From: Pseudomonas peli
Lineage (GTDB): Bacteria; Pseudomonadota; Gammaproteobacteria; Pseudomonadales; Pseudomonadaceae
Assembly: GCF_900099645.1 (NCBI RefSeq)
Contig: NZ_FMTL01000005.1
Location: 62,001-126,000, forward strand
Length of the DNA stretch: 64,000 nucleotides
Direction of reading: 5' to 3'
In this document: positions 25,317-32,638 of the stretch, piece after piece
Numbering within the stretch: position 1 is the stretch's first letter
How the letters are laid out: every line of letters starts with the position of its first letter
Notes under the pieces: generated by a model
What the model saw: only the letters and a program-made list of their open reading frames with translations
Databases searched by the model: none
What the model was told of the DNA's origin: nothing
Translations under genes and position numbers: made by a program

Positions 25317-25467
25317 GGGTCTATTGATGTTTCGCCGCGAGCCGCGTCGAAGCGTCAACAGACCCTGTTCCTCAGGGCGGCGTACCACAAGTACACCACC
25401 TCCCCGATGGGGTGCGGCCGCCATGTCCACGACCATGGTCTACCGCACCCCACCGGGACCCTTTTTT
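25317..25467 (+). other. Second structured segment in the porter leader
   Basis: A long hairpin is bounded by GGGTCT (25317-25322) and AGACCC (25360-25365). A second stem, GGGGTGCGG with CCGCACCCC, lies at 25409-25451, and six T follow at 25462-25467, just 18 nt before the ATG. AGGGTC at 25316 could instead pair with GACCCT at 25457-25462 to make a terminator. This suggests a further control step, but the fold is a hand prediction. Confidence 0.4.
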
Positions 25468-25484
25468 GCTGAATGAGGTTTTCG

Positions 25485-26696
25485 ATGAATACAAGTTTCT
25501 GGAAATCCGGCCACACCCCAACCTTGTTCGCCGCGTTTCTGTATTTCGATCTGAGCTTTATGGTCTGGTACGTGCTCGGCCCACTGGCTGTGCAGATCGC
25601 CACCGCTCTCGACCTGACCGCGCAACAGCGCGGCCTTATGGTCGCCACGCCGATTCTCGCCGGCGCCATACTGCGTTTGCTGATGGGTTTTCTGGCCGAC
25701 CGCCTATCACCCAAAACCGCCGGCCTGATTGGCCAGGTAATTGTCATCGTGGCGTTGTTCTGCGCCTGGCAGATCGGCATCAGCAGCTATGAACATGCCT
25801 TGTTACTGGGTCTGTTCCTCGGTTTTGCCGGGGCCGCGTTCGCCGTCGCTCTACCGCTGGCCTCGCAGTGGTATCCGCCGCAGCACCAGGGCAAGGCCAT
25901 GGGCATTGCCGGCGCAGGTAACTCCGGTACCGTACTGGCTGCGCTGTTTGCCCCGGGTTTGGCGGCGCTATTCGGCTGGCAGAACGTATTCGGCTGGGCA
26001 CTGATCCCGCTACTGGCAACCCTGCTGATCTTCGCTCTGGTGGCCAAGAACGCACCTGAGCGGCCCAAGCCAAAAGCCCTGGCCGATTACCTGAAAGCCC
26101 TGGGTGACCGCGACAGCTGGTGGTTTATGTTTTTCTACAGCGTGACCTTCGGCGGCTTTATTGGCCTGGCCAGCGCCCTGCCCGGTTATTTCAACGACCA
26201 ATACGGCCTGAACCCGGTGACCGCCGGCTACTACACCGCCGCCTGCGTCTGTGCCGGCAGCCTGTTGCGTCCCCTCGGCGGCGCACTGGCCGACCGTATT
26301 GGTGGCATCCGCACCTTGCTGATGATGTACACCCTGGCGTCCTTGAGCATTGCCGCTGTGGGTTTCAATCTGCAAAGTTCGACCGCCGCGCTGGCCCTAT
26401 TCGTCACTGCCATGCTCGGCCTTGGCGCAGGTAACGGCGCAGTGTTCCAACTGGTACCGCAGCGCTTTCGCAAGGAAATCGGCGTAATGACTGGGCTGAT
26501 CGGCATGGCCGGCGGCATCGGCGGCTTCCTACTCGCCGCAGGTCTAGGCACCATCAAGCAGCAGACCGGTGATTACCAGCTCGGCCTGTGGCTGTTCGCC
26601 AGCCTCGGTGTACTCGCCTGGTTCGGCCTCTATGGAGTCAAGCTGCGCTGGCGCACCACCTGGGGCAGCGCCGCAGTGACCGCCGCTCGGGTGTAA
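25485..26696 (+). CDS. nasA: MFS nitrate/nitrite porter (NasA/NarK family)
   Basis: A 403-residue inner-membrane transporter with about 12 hydrophobic segments. It carries the nitrate signatures: GNSGTVLAALFAPG in the middle of the N-terminal half and GAGNGAVFQLVPQRF in the C-terminal half. The ATG at 25485 has TGAGG upstream. It is the second nitrate uptake system in the window beside nrtABD. In P. aeruginosa the corresponding nasA precedes the kinase and nirB, as far as I recall; here the kinase follows after 98 bp. Confidence 0.9.
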   Translation: MNTSFWKSGHTPTLFAAFLYFDLSFMVWYVLGPLAVQIATALDLTAQQRGLMVATPILAGAILRLLMGFLADRLSPKTAGLIGQVIVIVALFCAWQIGISSYEHALLLGLFLGFAGAAFAVALPLASQWYPPQHQGKAMGIAGAGNSGTVLAALFAPGLAALFGWQNVFGWALIPLLATLLIFALVAKNAPERPKPKALADYLKALGDRDSWWFMFFYSVTFGGFIGLASALPGYFNDQYGLNPVTAGYYTAACVCAGSLLRPLGGALADRIGGIRTLLMMYTLASLSIAAVGFNLQSSTAALALFVTAMLGLGAGNGAVFQLVPQRFRKEIGVMTGLIGMAGGIGGFLLAAGLGTIKQQTGDYQLGLWLFASLGVLAWFGLYGVKLRWRTTWGSAAVTAARV

Positions 26697-26708
26697 TAAC
26701 AAAAATGC

Positions 26709-26739
26709 AGGGTGGATGACGCTCGGTTCATCCACCCTG
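26709..26739. repeat. GGTGGAT-type palindrome, may act as terminator
   Basis: An 11-bp perfect inverted repeat, CAGGGTGGATG and CATCCACCCTG, encloses 9 nt. It begins 12 bp after the porter stop codon. The sequence shares GGGTGGAT/ATCCACCC with the larger element at 40110-40179, so both may belong to one repeat family. Confidence 0.6.
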
Positions 26740-26794
26740 TAGCCATTCATTATTACCTCAGCGCTTCTTCAGTCGCCTCTCCAGGAACCTCTGC

Positions 26795-28462
26795 ATGGCC
26801 TTGCAACTGACCTTCGGCGAAGCCAGCGCCACCGGCCCGCGTAGCGAAAATCAGGACGCCATTCGCGTGGTCACCCCGGCTCCGGCCCTGGCGGCCAGCA
26901 AGGGCTACCTGTTCGCCCTCGCCGATGGCGTTAGCCAATGCGCCGACGGCGGCCTGGCGGCGCGCGCCACTCTGCAGGCCCTGGCCCTGGATTACTACTC
27001 CACCCCGGAAACTTGGGCGGTCACCCAATCGCTGGACCGTGTGCTGGTCGCGCACAACCGCTGGCTGCAAGCCAATGGCGGCGGTCAGCCGCTGCTGACC
27101 ACCTTGAGTGCACTGATCCTGCGCGGCCGGCGTTTTACCCTGGCGCACGTCGGCGATTGCCGTGCCTACCGCTGGCTGAACGGCACGCTTGAGCGCCTCA
27201 GCGAAGACCATGTGTGGGAACAACCCGGCATGCAGCATGTACTCAAGCGCGCTATGGGCCTGGATCAGCATCTGGTAATGGATTACCTGGATGGCGAGCT
27301 GCGTCAGGGCGAATGTTTCGTGTTGGTGAGCGACGGTATCTGGGCCACCCTCGGCGACGCGGGCATTCAGCGCATCCTCCATGATGAGCAAGATCTGCCC
27401 GCCGCCAGCCGTGCGCTGGTCAATGCCGCGCACCTGGCCGGCAGCCAGGACAACGCGAGCGCCCTGCTGCTGCGCGTTGAGGCATTACCGCAAAGCGATC
27501 TGGCCGACACCTTAGCGCAACTGCAGCACTGGCCACTACCAGCCAAACTGCGTGAAGGGCAGAATTTCGAAGGCTGGCAGATTGAGCGACTGCTGGCCGA
27601 ATCGCGCCAATCGATGGTGTATCGAGTGCGTGATGCTCAGGCGCGGCGCTGGCTGCTGAAAACCCTGCCGCCCAACCGCAGCGATGAGCCGCAAGCCGGT
27701 CATGCACTATTGCTTGAAGAATGGTTTCTGCGCCGCGTGGCCGGGCGTTTCTTCGTCGAAGTGCACCCGCTGCCGCAGCGTCAGTGTCTGTATTACGTGC
27801 AGCGCGAATACGCCGGGCAAACCCTGGCCGAACACCTGCGCCTGAGCGGCCCATTGGGGCTACCGGAATGGCTGGACATCGCCCCACGGCTGATTAAAGC
27901 CCTGGGCATGCTGCATCGGCGCAACATCCTGCACCGCGATATAAAGCCGGAAAACCTGCTGTGGGGCGATGACGGCGAGCTGCGCGTGCTGGATTTCGGG
28001 CTGGCCTACTGCCCCGGCCTGACCCGCGATGAATCTTGCGAGCTACCCGGCACGCCCAGTTATATAGCTCCGGAAGCCTTTACCGGCGTCGCCCCCAGCC
28101 CGCAGCAGGATCTCTACAGCGCAGGCGTAGCGCTGTATTTTCTGCTTACCGGGCATTACCCCTATGGCGAAATTGAAGCCTTCCAACATCCACGCTTCGG
28201 CCAGCCGACTCCAGCCAGCCGCTATCGCCCGGATTTACCCAACTGGGTCGACGACAGCCTCAACCGCGCCCTTAGCGCCGAACCGAAACAGCGCTATGAA
28301 ACCGCCGAGGAATGGCTGCTCAACCTGGAGCAGGCGGAACGAAAATCCCTCAGCAGCCGACCACGGCCACTGCTGGAACGTGAACCGCTGCTGGTCTGGC
28401 GCGGCGTGGCCTTGTTTTCCCTGCTGCTGAATCTGCTCCTGCTGATCGGGCTGCTGCATTAA
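26795..28462 (+). CDS. PP2C phosphatase - Ser/Thr protein kinase fusion, membrane-anchored
   Basis: A 555-residue bifunctional signalling protein. The PP2C phosphatase domain (about 1-235) has the metal-binding pattern SENQDA and later HVGDCRAYRW. The kinase domain (about 265-525) has the catalytic HRDIKPENLLW near 380 and DFGLAYC near 400. A C-terminal membrane helix (about 533-553, 'LLLNLLLLIGLL') anchors it. Its place beside nitrate transport and reductase genes is conserved in pseudomonads. The target is unknown; control of transport or of NasS/NasT are options. No separate promoter is obvious, so it may be co-transcribed with the porter. Confidence 0.88.
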   Translation: MALQLTFGEASATGPRSENQDAIRVVTPAPALAASKGYLFALADGVSQCADGGLAARATLQALALDYYSTPETWAVTQSLDRVLVAHNRWLQANGGGQPLLTTLSALILRGRRFTLAHVGDCRAYRWLNGTLERLSEDHVWEQPGMQHVLKRAMGLDQHLVMDYLDGELRQGECFVLVSDGIWATLGDAGIQRILHDEQDLPAASRALVNAAHLAGSQDNASALLLRVEALPQSDLADTLAQLQHWPLPAKLREGQNFEGWQIERLLAESRQSMVYRVRDAQARRWLLKTLPPNRSDEPQAGHALLLEEWFLRRVAGRFFVEVHPLPQRQCLYYVQREYAGQTLAEHLRLSGPLGLPEWLDIAPRLIKALGMLHRRNILHRDIKPENLLWGDDGELRVLDFGLAYCPGLTRDESCELPGTPSYIAPEAFTGVAPSPQQDLYSAGVALYFLLTGHYPYGEIEAFQHPRFGQPTPASRYRPDLPNWVDDSLNRALSAEPKQRYETAEEWLLNLEQAERKSLSSRPRPLLEREPLLVWRGVALFSLLLNLLLLIGLLH

Positions 28463-28573
28463 AGCCGCCACTTTCGCACCAACACTGCGCGGGATGCCTT
28501 TAAACGGTGCGTAAAAACCTCACAAAACAGCTGTAACTTGCTGATAAGCCTTTAAAATACGCACCATACAAGT

Positions 28574-28589
28574 TGGCACAAGCTCTGCA
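28574..28589 (+). promoter_or_regulatory. Sigma-54 promoter of the orphan nitrate leader
   Basis: TGGCACA-AGCT-CTGCA has the required GG/GC spacing; a start near 28600 is expected. It lies in the 435-bp gap between the kinase gene and cobA (28463-28897), which also holds the leader and a two-hairpin repeat. Confidence 0.8.
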
Positions 28590-28619
28590 TTGCTGATTGC
28601 ACAATTTAATAAAGCGCGG

Positions 28620-28704
28620 CCTCAACGAAGAAGGTTGCACTTCCCGATAGAACGGGACTTGGACAAAGGCGTCCTCGCTAGGTGACTAGCGGGACGCCTT
28701 TTTT
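28620..28704 (+). promoter_or_regulatory. Complete ANTAR two-hairpin leader with terminator, upstream of cobA
   Basis: Two tandem hairpins have six-base loops with A1 and G4: CCTC-AACGAA-GAAGG (28620-28634, one bulge) and TCCCG-ATAGAA-CGGGA (28642-28657). The element ACAAAGGCGTCC (28663-28674) leads into a strong terminator: GGCGTCC (28668-28674) with GGGACGCC (28691-28698), an inner CGCTA/TAGCG stem, and six T. This is the most typical of the four leaders. The gene it would normally control, nirB, is absent. Confidence 0.88.
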
Positions 28705-28705
28705 G

Positions 28706-28779
28706 TGGCCAGCCATCCATGGCTGCCACCCTACGGGCCGTCACGGGGCGACGTCAAAAATTGCTCCCGGCAATTTTTT
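28706..28779 (-). repeat. Two-hairpin intergenic element, copy 1
   Basis: Read on the minus strand: hairpin AAAAATTGC-cggga-GCAATTTTT (28756-28778), a GACGTCGCC linker, a CGGCCCG-type segment, then hairpin 2 with GCCATGGATGGC (28707-28727). Two more copies lie at 35331 and 61346. It sits directly after the orphan leader terminator and before cobA. Confidence 0.75.
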
Positions 28780-28897
28780 GTTTTGCGTGAGTTTTATTAA
28801 GCAGATTGATGGCCACCTAAATGACTGTTGCAACACGGCTGCTGAGTAGCCAAGTCAAACCATTGCTGGTGATACACACGGGCTTGAGGAGATCAAT

Positions 28898-29635
28898 ATG
28901 AGCGCAAAAGTCTGGCTGGTAGGCGCAGGCCCCGGTGACCCGGAGCTGCTGACCCTCAAGGCGGTTAAAGCCCTGAACCAGGCCGAGATCGTTATGATTG
29001 ATGACCTAGTCAATCCCGCCGTACTGGAGCACTGCATCAACGCGCGGATCGTGCCGGTAGGCAAGCGCGGCGGTTGCCGCTCCACGCCACAGGCGTTTAT
29101 CCATCGCCTGATGCTGCGTTATGCCCGCCAGGGTAAATGCGTCGTGCGCCTGAAAGGCGGCGACCCCTGCATCTTCGGCCGTGGCAGCGAAGAAGCCGAC
29201 TGGCTGAGCGAGCACGGTATCGAGGTGGAAATGGTCAATGGCATTACAGCAGGCCTGGCCGGAGCGACCAACTGCGGCATCCCTCTGACACTGCGCGGCG
29301 TAGCACGCGGTGTCACCTTGGTTACCGCGCACACCCAGGATGACAGCAGTCTCAACTGGCCTGCTCTGGCTCAGAGCGGCACAACGCTGGTGGTGTATAT
29401 GGGCGTGGCCAAACTGGCAGAAATCCGCGAGAGCCTGCTGGCAGGCGGCATGCGCGCCGACATGCCGGTGGCCTTGATCGAGAACGCCTCCCTGCCACAC
29501 CAGCGCGAATGCCGCAGCAGCATCGCGGCCATGCAACAAGCCGCCCACGACTTCAAATTGAAAAGCCCGGCCATTCTGGTGATTGGCGAGGTGGCCGCTC
29601 AACCGGACATACAGCTCACAGCTATCAGCGCCTAA
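28898..29635 (+). CDS. cobA: Uroporphyrinogen-III C-methyltransferase
   Basis: A 245-residue SAM-dependent methyltransferase making precorrin-2, the precursor of sirohaem (for nitrite and sulfite reductase) and of cobalamin. It shows the N-terminal VGAGPGDPELLTLKA and the later RLKGGDPCIFGRG. It is a stand-alone SUMT without the CysG dehydrogenase part. GAGGAG precedes the ATG. In P. aeruginosa cobA follows nirBD-nasC, so it normally supplies sirohaem to NirB. Here it directly follows the orphan nitrate leader. Confidence 0.95.
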   Translation: MSAKVWLVGAGPGDPELLTLKAVKALNQAEIVMIDDLVNPAVLEHCINARIVPVGKRGGCRSTPQAFIHRLMLRYARQGKCVVRLKGGDPCIFGRGSEEADWLSEHGIEVEMVNGITAGLAGATNCGIPLTLRGVARGVTLVTAHTQDDSSLNWPALAQSGTTLVVYMGVAKLAEIRESLLAGGMRADMPVALIENASLPHQRECRSSIAAMQQAAHDFKLKSPAILVIGEVAAQPDIQLTAISA

Positions 29636-29683
29636 CCGCTTCGCGAAGTTCCCCTTGCCTGCCACCAGCGGGCTTTTTTACAT

Positions 29684-29733
29684 GGGTTTTTCTTTATGGG
29701 CCGCCATGGATTAAGGGCCATAAAGAAAAACCC
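29684..29733. other. Perfect 16-bp inverted repeat between cobA and oprF
   Basis: GGGTTTTTCTTTATGG (29684-29699) and its exact complement (29718-29733) enclose 18 nt containing GCCGCCATGGAT, similar to hairpin 2 of the two-hairpin element. It may be a cruciform, a terminator for cobA, or a diverged repeat. It overlaps the next terminator by a few bases. Confidence 0.6.
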
Positions 29734-29750
29734 GGCCGAAGCCGGGTTTT
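29728..29750. terminator. Intrinsic terminator of oprF (also cobA side)
   Basis: AAACCCGGC-cgaa-GCCGGGTTTT, 18 bp beyond the oprF stop codon, with A and T runs on the two sides. Confidence 0.88.
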
Positions 29751-29767
29751 CTATACAGCCAGATCGA

Positions 29768-30733
29768 TTACTGCTTGATCTGAGCTTCTACTTCAGCTTC
29801 TACGCGGCGGTTAACAGCGCGGCCAGCGTCGGTAGCGTTGTCAGCAACCGGACGAGCTTCACCGTAGCCAGCAGCGTTAACGCGAGCAGCGTCTACACCG
29901 TACTGGTTAACCAGCACGTCACGAACAGCGCTTGCACGACGCTCGGACAGGTTCTGGTTGTAGGCATCGCTGCCTTTGGAGTCAGTGTGACCTTCAACCA
30001 CGGTGGTGGTCTGTGGGTACTGCTTCATGAAGTCAGCCAGGTTCTTGATGTCGCCGTAGCTTTCTTCTTTAACGCTGGCTTTGTCGAAGTCGAACTTAAC
30101 GTCCAGCTCAACGCGAACCAGTTCCATCGGCTCTTCAACAGCAACCGGCTCTGGAGTCGGCTCAACAGCAGCAACGGCAACTGGAGCTGGCTTGCTGCCA
30201 CCACCGAAGTTCATGCCGATACCGACGCTTGGTGCCCACTCGGTGTCGCCTTGGTCGATGTTGTACTGAGCTTCAACGCCAGCACGGGCGTAGAAGTTGT
30301 CAGTGAAGTAGTACTTGGCGCCGCCGCCGATGTTGGCGAAGGTGGAGCCGTTACGACCATTGCGACCGGACTGACCGATGCTCTGATCCGAGAAACCTGC
30401 AGAAACGTAAGGACGCAGTGCGTCGCCAGCGTTGTTGAAGTGGTACAGAGCATCCAGAGCGGTGTTCGAGCCCTTGATGTTGCGGCCATCTTCGCCACGA
30501 GCGTTGTGCACTTCGTCGTAGGCCAGACGCAGTTCAACGTCGTCAGTCAGGTAGTAGCCGATGCTGCCGCCGAACAGGTTGCCGTTGTTTTTGAAGTCAC
30601 GGGCGCTGTCGAAGATTTCCTTCTTGGCAAAACCCTCCACTTCGACAGCGCCTTGACCCTGAGCCAGAACGCTGAGGGAGGAAGTGGCCAACAACGAGCC
30701 AATGACAACGCCTAAAGTGTTTTTCAATTTCAT
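29768..30733 (-). CDS. oprF: Major outer-membrane porin OprF
   Basis: A 321-residue precursor with a signal peptide (cut near LSVLA-QGQG, about residue 24), an eight-stranded OmpA-type barrel (to about 175), a Pro/Val/Glu-rich hinge (about 180-205) and a C-terminal OmpA peptidoglycan-binding domain (VVEGHTDSKGSDAYNQNLSE). No cysteine is present, so the four-Cys loop of P. aeruginosa OprF is missing and the protein is about 30 residues shorter. It is the structural porin linking outer membrane to cell wall. SigX, encoded just upstream, is its known regulator in P. aeruginosa. Confidence 0.97.
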   Translation of the reverse strand: MKLKNTLGVVIGSLLATSSLSVLAQGQGAVEVEGFAKKEIFDSARDFKNNGNLFGGSIGYYLTDDVELRLAYDEVHNARGEDGRNIKGSNTALDALYHFNNAGDALRPYVSAGFSDQSIGQSGRNGRNGSTFANIGGGAKYYFTDNFYARAGVEAQYNIDQGDTEWAPSVGIGMNFGGGSKPAPVAVAAVEPTPEPVAVEEPMELVRVELDVKFDFDKASVKEESYGDIKNLADFMKQYPQTTTVVEGHTDSKGSDAYNQNLSERRASAVRDVLVNQYGVDAARVNAAGYGEARPVADNATDAGRAVNRRVEAEVEAQIKQ

Positions 30734-30763
30734 TACTAATGTTCCCTATCTTGGTGGTCAGTA

Positions 30764-30789
30764 AGTTGTCTGACGAACACAAGACAACT
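30764..30789. other. Inverted repeat in the oprF 5' region
   Basis: AGTTGTCT (30764-30771) and AGACAACT (30782-30789), 8 bp each with a 10-nt loop, lie 30-55 bp before the oprF start. This could be an mRNA-stabilising hairpin or an operator. The 99-bp gap between sigX and oprF is too short for more. Confidence 0.45.
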
Positions 30790-30832
30790 CAGCCGGCAAT
30801 TCTACCAGAATTAACCGTTAGCTAGGACGGCT

Positions 30833-31432
30833 TTATTCAAGATAAGTTTCAGCGCTGTCCGAAAATTTATCGCGCAGCCGGTCAAGTGCACGTTTATAAC
30901 GCATTTTCGTGGCGCTCAGGCCCATGTGCATAATGTCGGCAATCTCCTGAAACTCCAGTTCTGCGACAAAACGTAGCACCAGGATTTCCCGATCAATGGG
31001 ATTGACATGCACCAGCCAACGATCAAGGCCGCCTTTATCCTCAGGCTTTGGCGCTTTTTCTTCGGATGCTTCTTCAAGCGGGTCCAAACTTAAGGCGTCA
31101 ATAAGGCGACGTTTACGTCGCTCCTTGCGATATTGAGTAATACATTCGTTGTAAGTAATGCTGTACAACCAGGTTTTGAACTTCGATTTGCCCTCAAAGT
31201 TCTTCAGGCCATATAAGACCTTGAGCATGACCTCCTGACAAACATCGTCAGCATCACGGTCATTGCCTAAATAACGCGCGCAGACATTGAATAACGTGCG
31301 CTGGTAACGACGCATCAGTTCTTCGTATGCACGGGTTATGTGAAACAACTCGTCGTGGGCACGCGCCACCAACTCTTCGTCCGAGAGTTCGCGGGGGTCG
31401 TAACGCAGAGACGCAGAGTGGGCTTTATTCAA
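30833..31432 (-). CDS. sigX: ECF sigma factor SigX
   Basis: A 199-residue extracytoplasmic-function sigma factor. Region 2 has NVCARYLGNDRDADDVCQE and KTWLYSITYN, and region 4 ends with 'QEIADIMHMGLSATKMRYKR'. It starts with TTG at 31432; that start gives the family's MNKA N-terminus. No anti-sigma gene adjoins. In P. aeruginosa SigX drives oprF and membrane-lipid genes and responds to envelope stress, perhaps through CmpX encoded next to it. Confidence 0.95.
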   Translation of the reverse strand: MNKAHSASLRYDPRELSDEELVARAHDELFHITRAYEELMRRYQRTLFNVCARYLGNDRDADDVCQEVMLKVLYGLKNFEGKSKFKTWLYSITYNECITQYRKERRKRRLIDALSLDPLEEASEEKAPKPEDKGGLDRWLVHVNPIDREILVLRFVAELEFQEIADIMHMGLSATKMRYKRALDRLRDKFSDSAETYLE

Positions 31433-31520
31433 AACGAGTCGGGCCGACAGTCAGGACATAAGCCAGCGCAGCCTGTAAATCAGGCTGCGGATTGGCCGCA
31501 TACAATAACAGGGATTAGCC

Positions 31521-32336
31521 TTAGCGGCTGCTTACCTGCTGCTCGAGCAAGGTGCGGTTAGCCACAGAAACCAGTTCACCGGCTTCCGTCAGCAACGTGG
31601 TTTTGACCGTACCGATTTCCTCGATCTGCCCTTCGACCTCACCTACCTGCACTTGTTGCCCAACCTCATACAACTCACGCACATAAATACCGGCCAGAAT
31701 CTGGCTGGCAATGTCGCGACTGCCCAGGCCCAGCGCCAGCGCAACCGCCAGGCCGACCGAGATCAGCACGATGGCGATCACGTTGTTGAGCAGATCGGTT
31801 TTCACTTCCAGCTGACCAATCGCCACCGAAATGCTGATGATGATCACCAGCCCCTGAGCCACGCGGCCCAGGCCACTTGCATAGTCCAACCCGACGCCTT
31901 CTGCGGCACCGCGCACCAAACCGCTGACCAGTTGCGCCAGCAATACCCCCGCGAGCAACACCAGGGCTGCACCAAAGACTTTTGGCAGGTACAAAGCCAG
32001 TACATCAAGGGTCGCAGAAACTCGCTCCAAGCCCAGCGACTCGGCGGCGGTCACCAGGAAGATCAACAACACGAACCAGTAGACGATCTTGCCGATCAGG
32101 GTCGACACCGGCACCTGAATACCGGCACGGCTCAACAACTTGGTCAGGCCAGTGCCCGCCATCAGGCGATCCAGGCCGATCTTGCCGAGCAATTTCGACA
32201 GCAGCGTGTCGAGGAACTTAGCGACCACAAAACCCAGCAGCACCACCACCATGGCGCCAAAGAGACGCGGGATAAAGGCGGCAATCGGGGACCAAACGCT
32301 GGCCATCGCATCAACCAGAACTTGAGTAAATTCCAT
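31521..32336 (-). CDS. cmpX: CmpX, MscS-type mechanosensitive channel-like protein
   Basis: A 271-residue inner-membrane protein with about five hydrophobic helices (near 20-40, 75-95, 112-135, 155-172 and 182-202), followed by a short MscS-like beta domain (GQQVQVGEVEGQIEEIG). The last helix carries the small-residue pattern of MscS pore helices (LGLGSRDIASQI). The stop codon of cfrX lies only 2 bases before its ATG, so they are coupled. In P. aeruginosa CmpX affects SigX activity. Confidence 0.9.
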   Translation of the reverse strand: MEFTQVLVDAMASVWSPIAAFIPRLFGAMVVVLLGFVVAKFLDTLLSKLLGKIGLDRLMAGTGLTKLLSRAGIQVPVSTLIGKIVYWFVLLIFLVTAAESLGLERVSATLDVLALYLPKVFGAALVLLAGVLLAQLVSGLVRGAAEGVGLDYASGLGRVAQGLVIIISISVAIGQLEVKTDLLNNVIAIVLISVGLAVALALGLGSRDIASQILAGIYVRELYEVGQQVQVGEVEGQIEEIGTVKTTLLTEAGELVSVANRTLLEQQVSSR

Positions 32337-32338
32337 GC

Positions 32339-32584
32339 TCAGTCAGCCTTATTAACAGTTGAATCGGTGGTTTTACGACGCGAGACCGGCGCCACATGCG
32401 CCGAGCCGTTGTTCAAAGCCAGCATCAATGCGCCAGCCCAATGCCCCATCAGGGCAAACAGATCACCCGCACCGACTTGGCGGTTGGCGGTTTTCAGCAC
32501 GCGATGCAGACAGGCGTCATCGTCGTGACTCGAGGTGGGCGACTTGAGCAAATCGCGCAGTGATTCTTCAAAGGGATCGTGCAT
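32339..32584 (-). CDS. cfrX: CfrX-like small protein
   Basis: An 81-residue protein with no signal peptide and a mixed, mildly hydrophobic centre (LFALMGHWAGALMLALN). The ATG at 32584 (MHDPFEESL) has GAGG upstream; an in-frame ATG four codons earlier lacks it. It is identified by its position between cmaX and cmpX, as in other pseudomonads. Function unknown. Confidence 0.8.
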   Translation of the reverse strand: MHDPFEESLRDLLKSPTSSHDDDACLHRVLKTANRQVGAGDLFALMGHWAGALMLALNNGSAHVAPVSRRKTTDSTVNKAD

Positions 32585-32638
32585 GGCGCACCTCACAGGA
32601 TGTGTCGGCTAGACGAGACGAGTACAGAGCAAGTCACA

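Noticed and set aside
25219..25476. 85-codon frame in the nasA leader
   Set aside because: It spans the structured leader, has no ribosome site and shows Arg/Pro/Ser-rich noise; the stems explain the sequence better. A leader peptide is not excluded but has no support.
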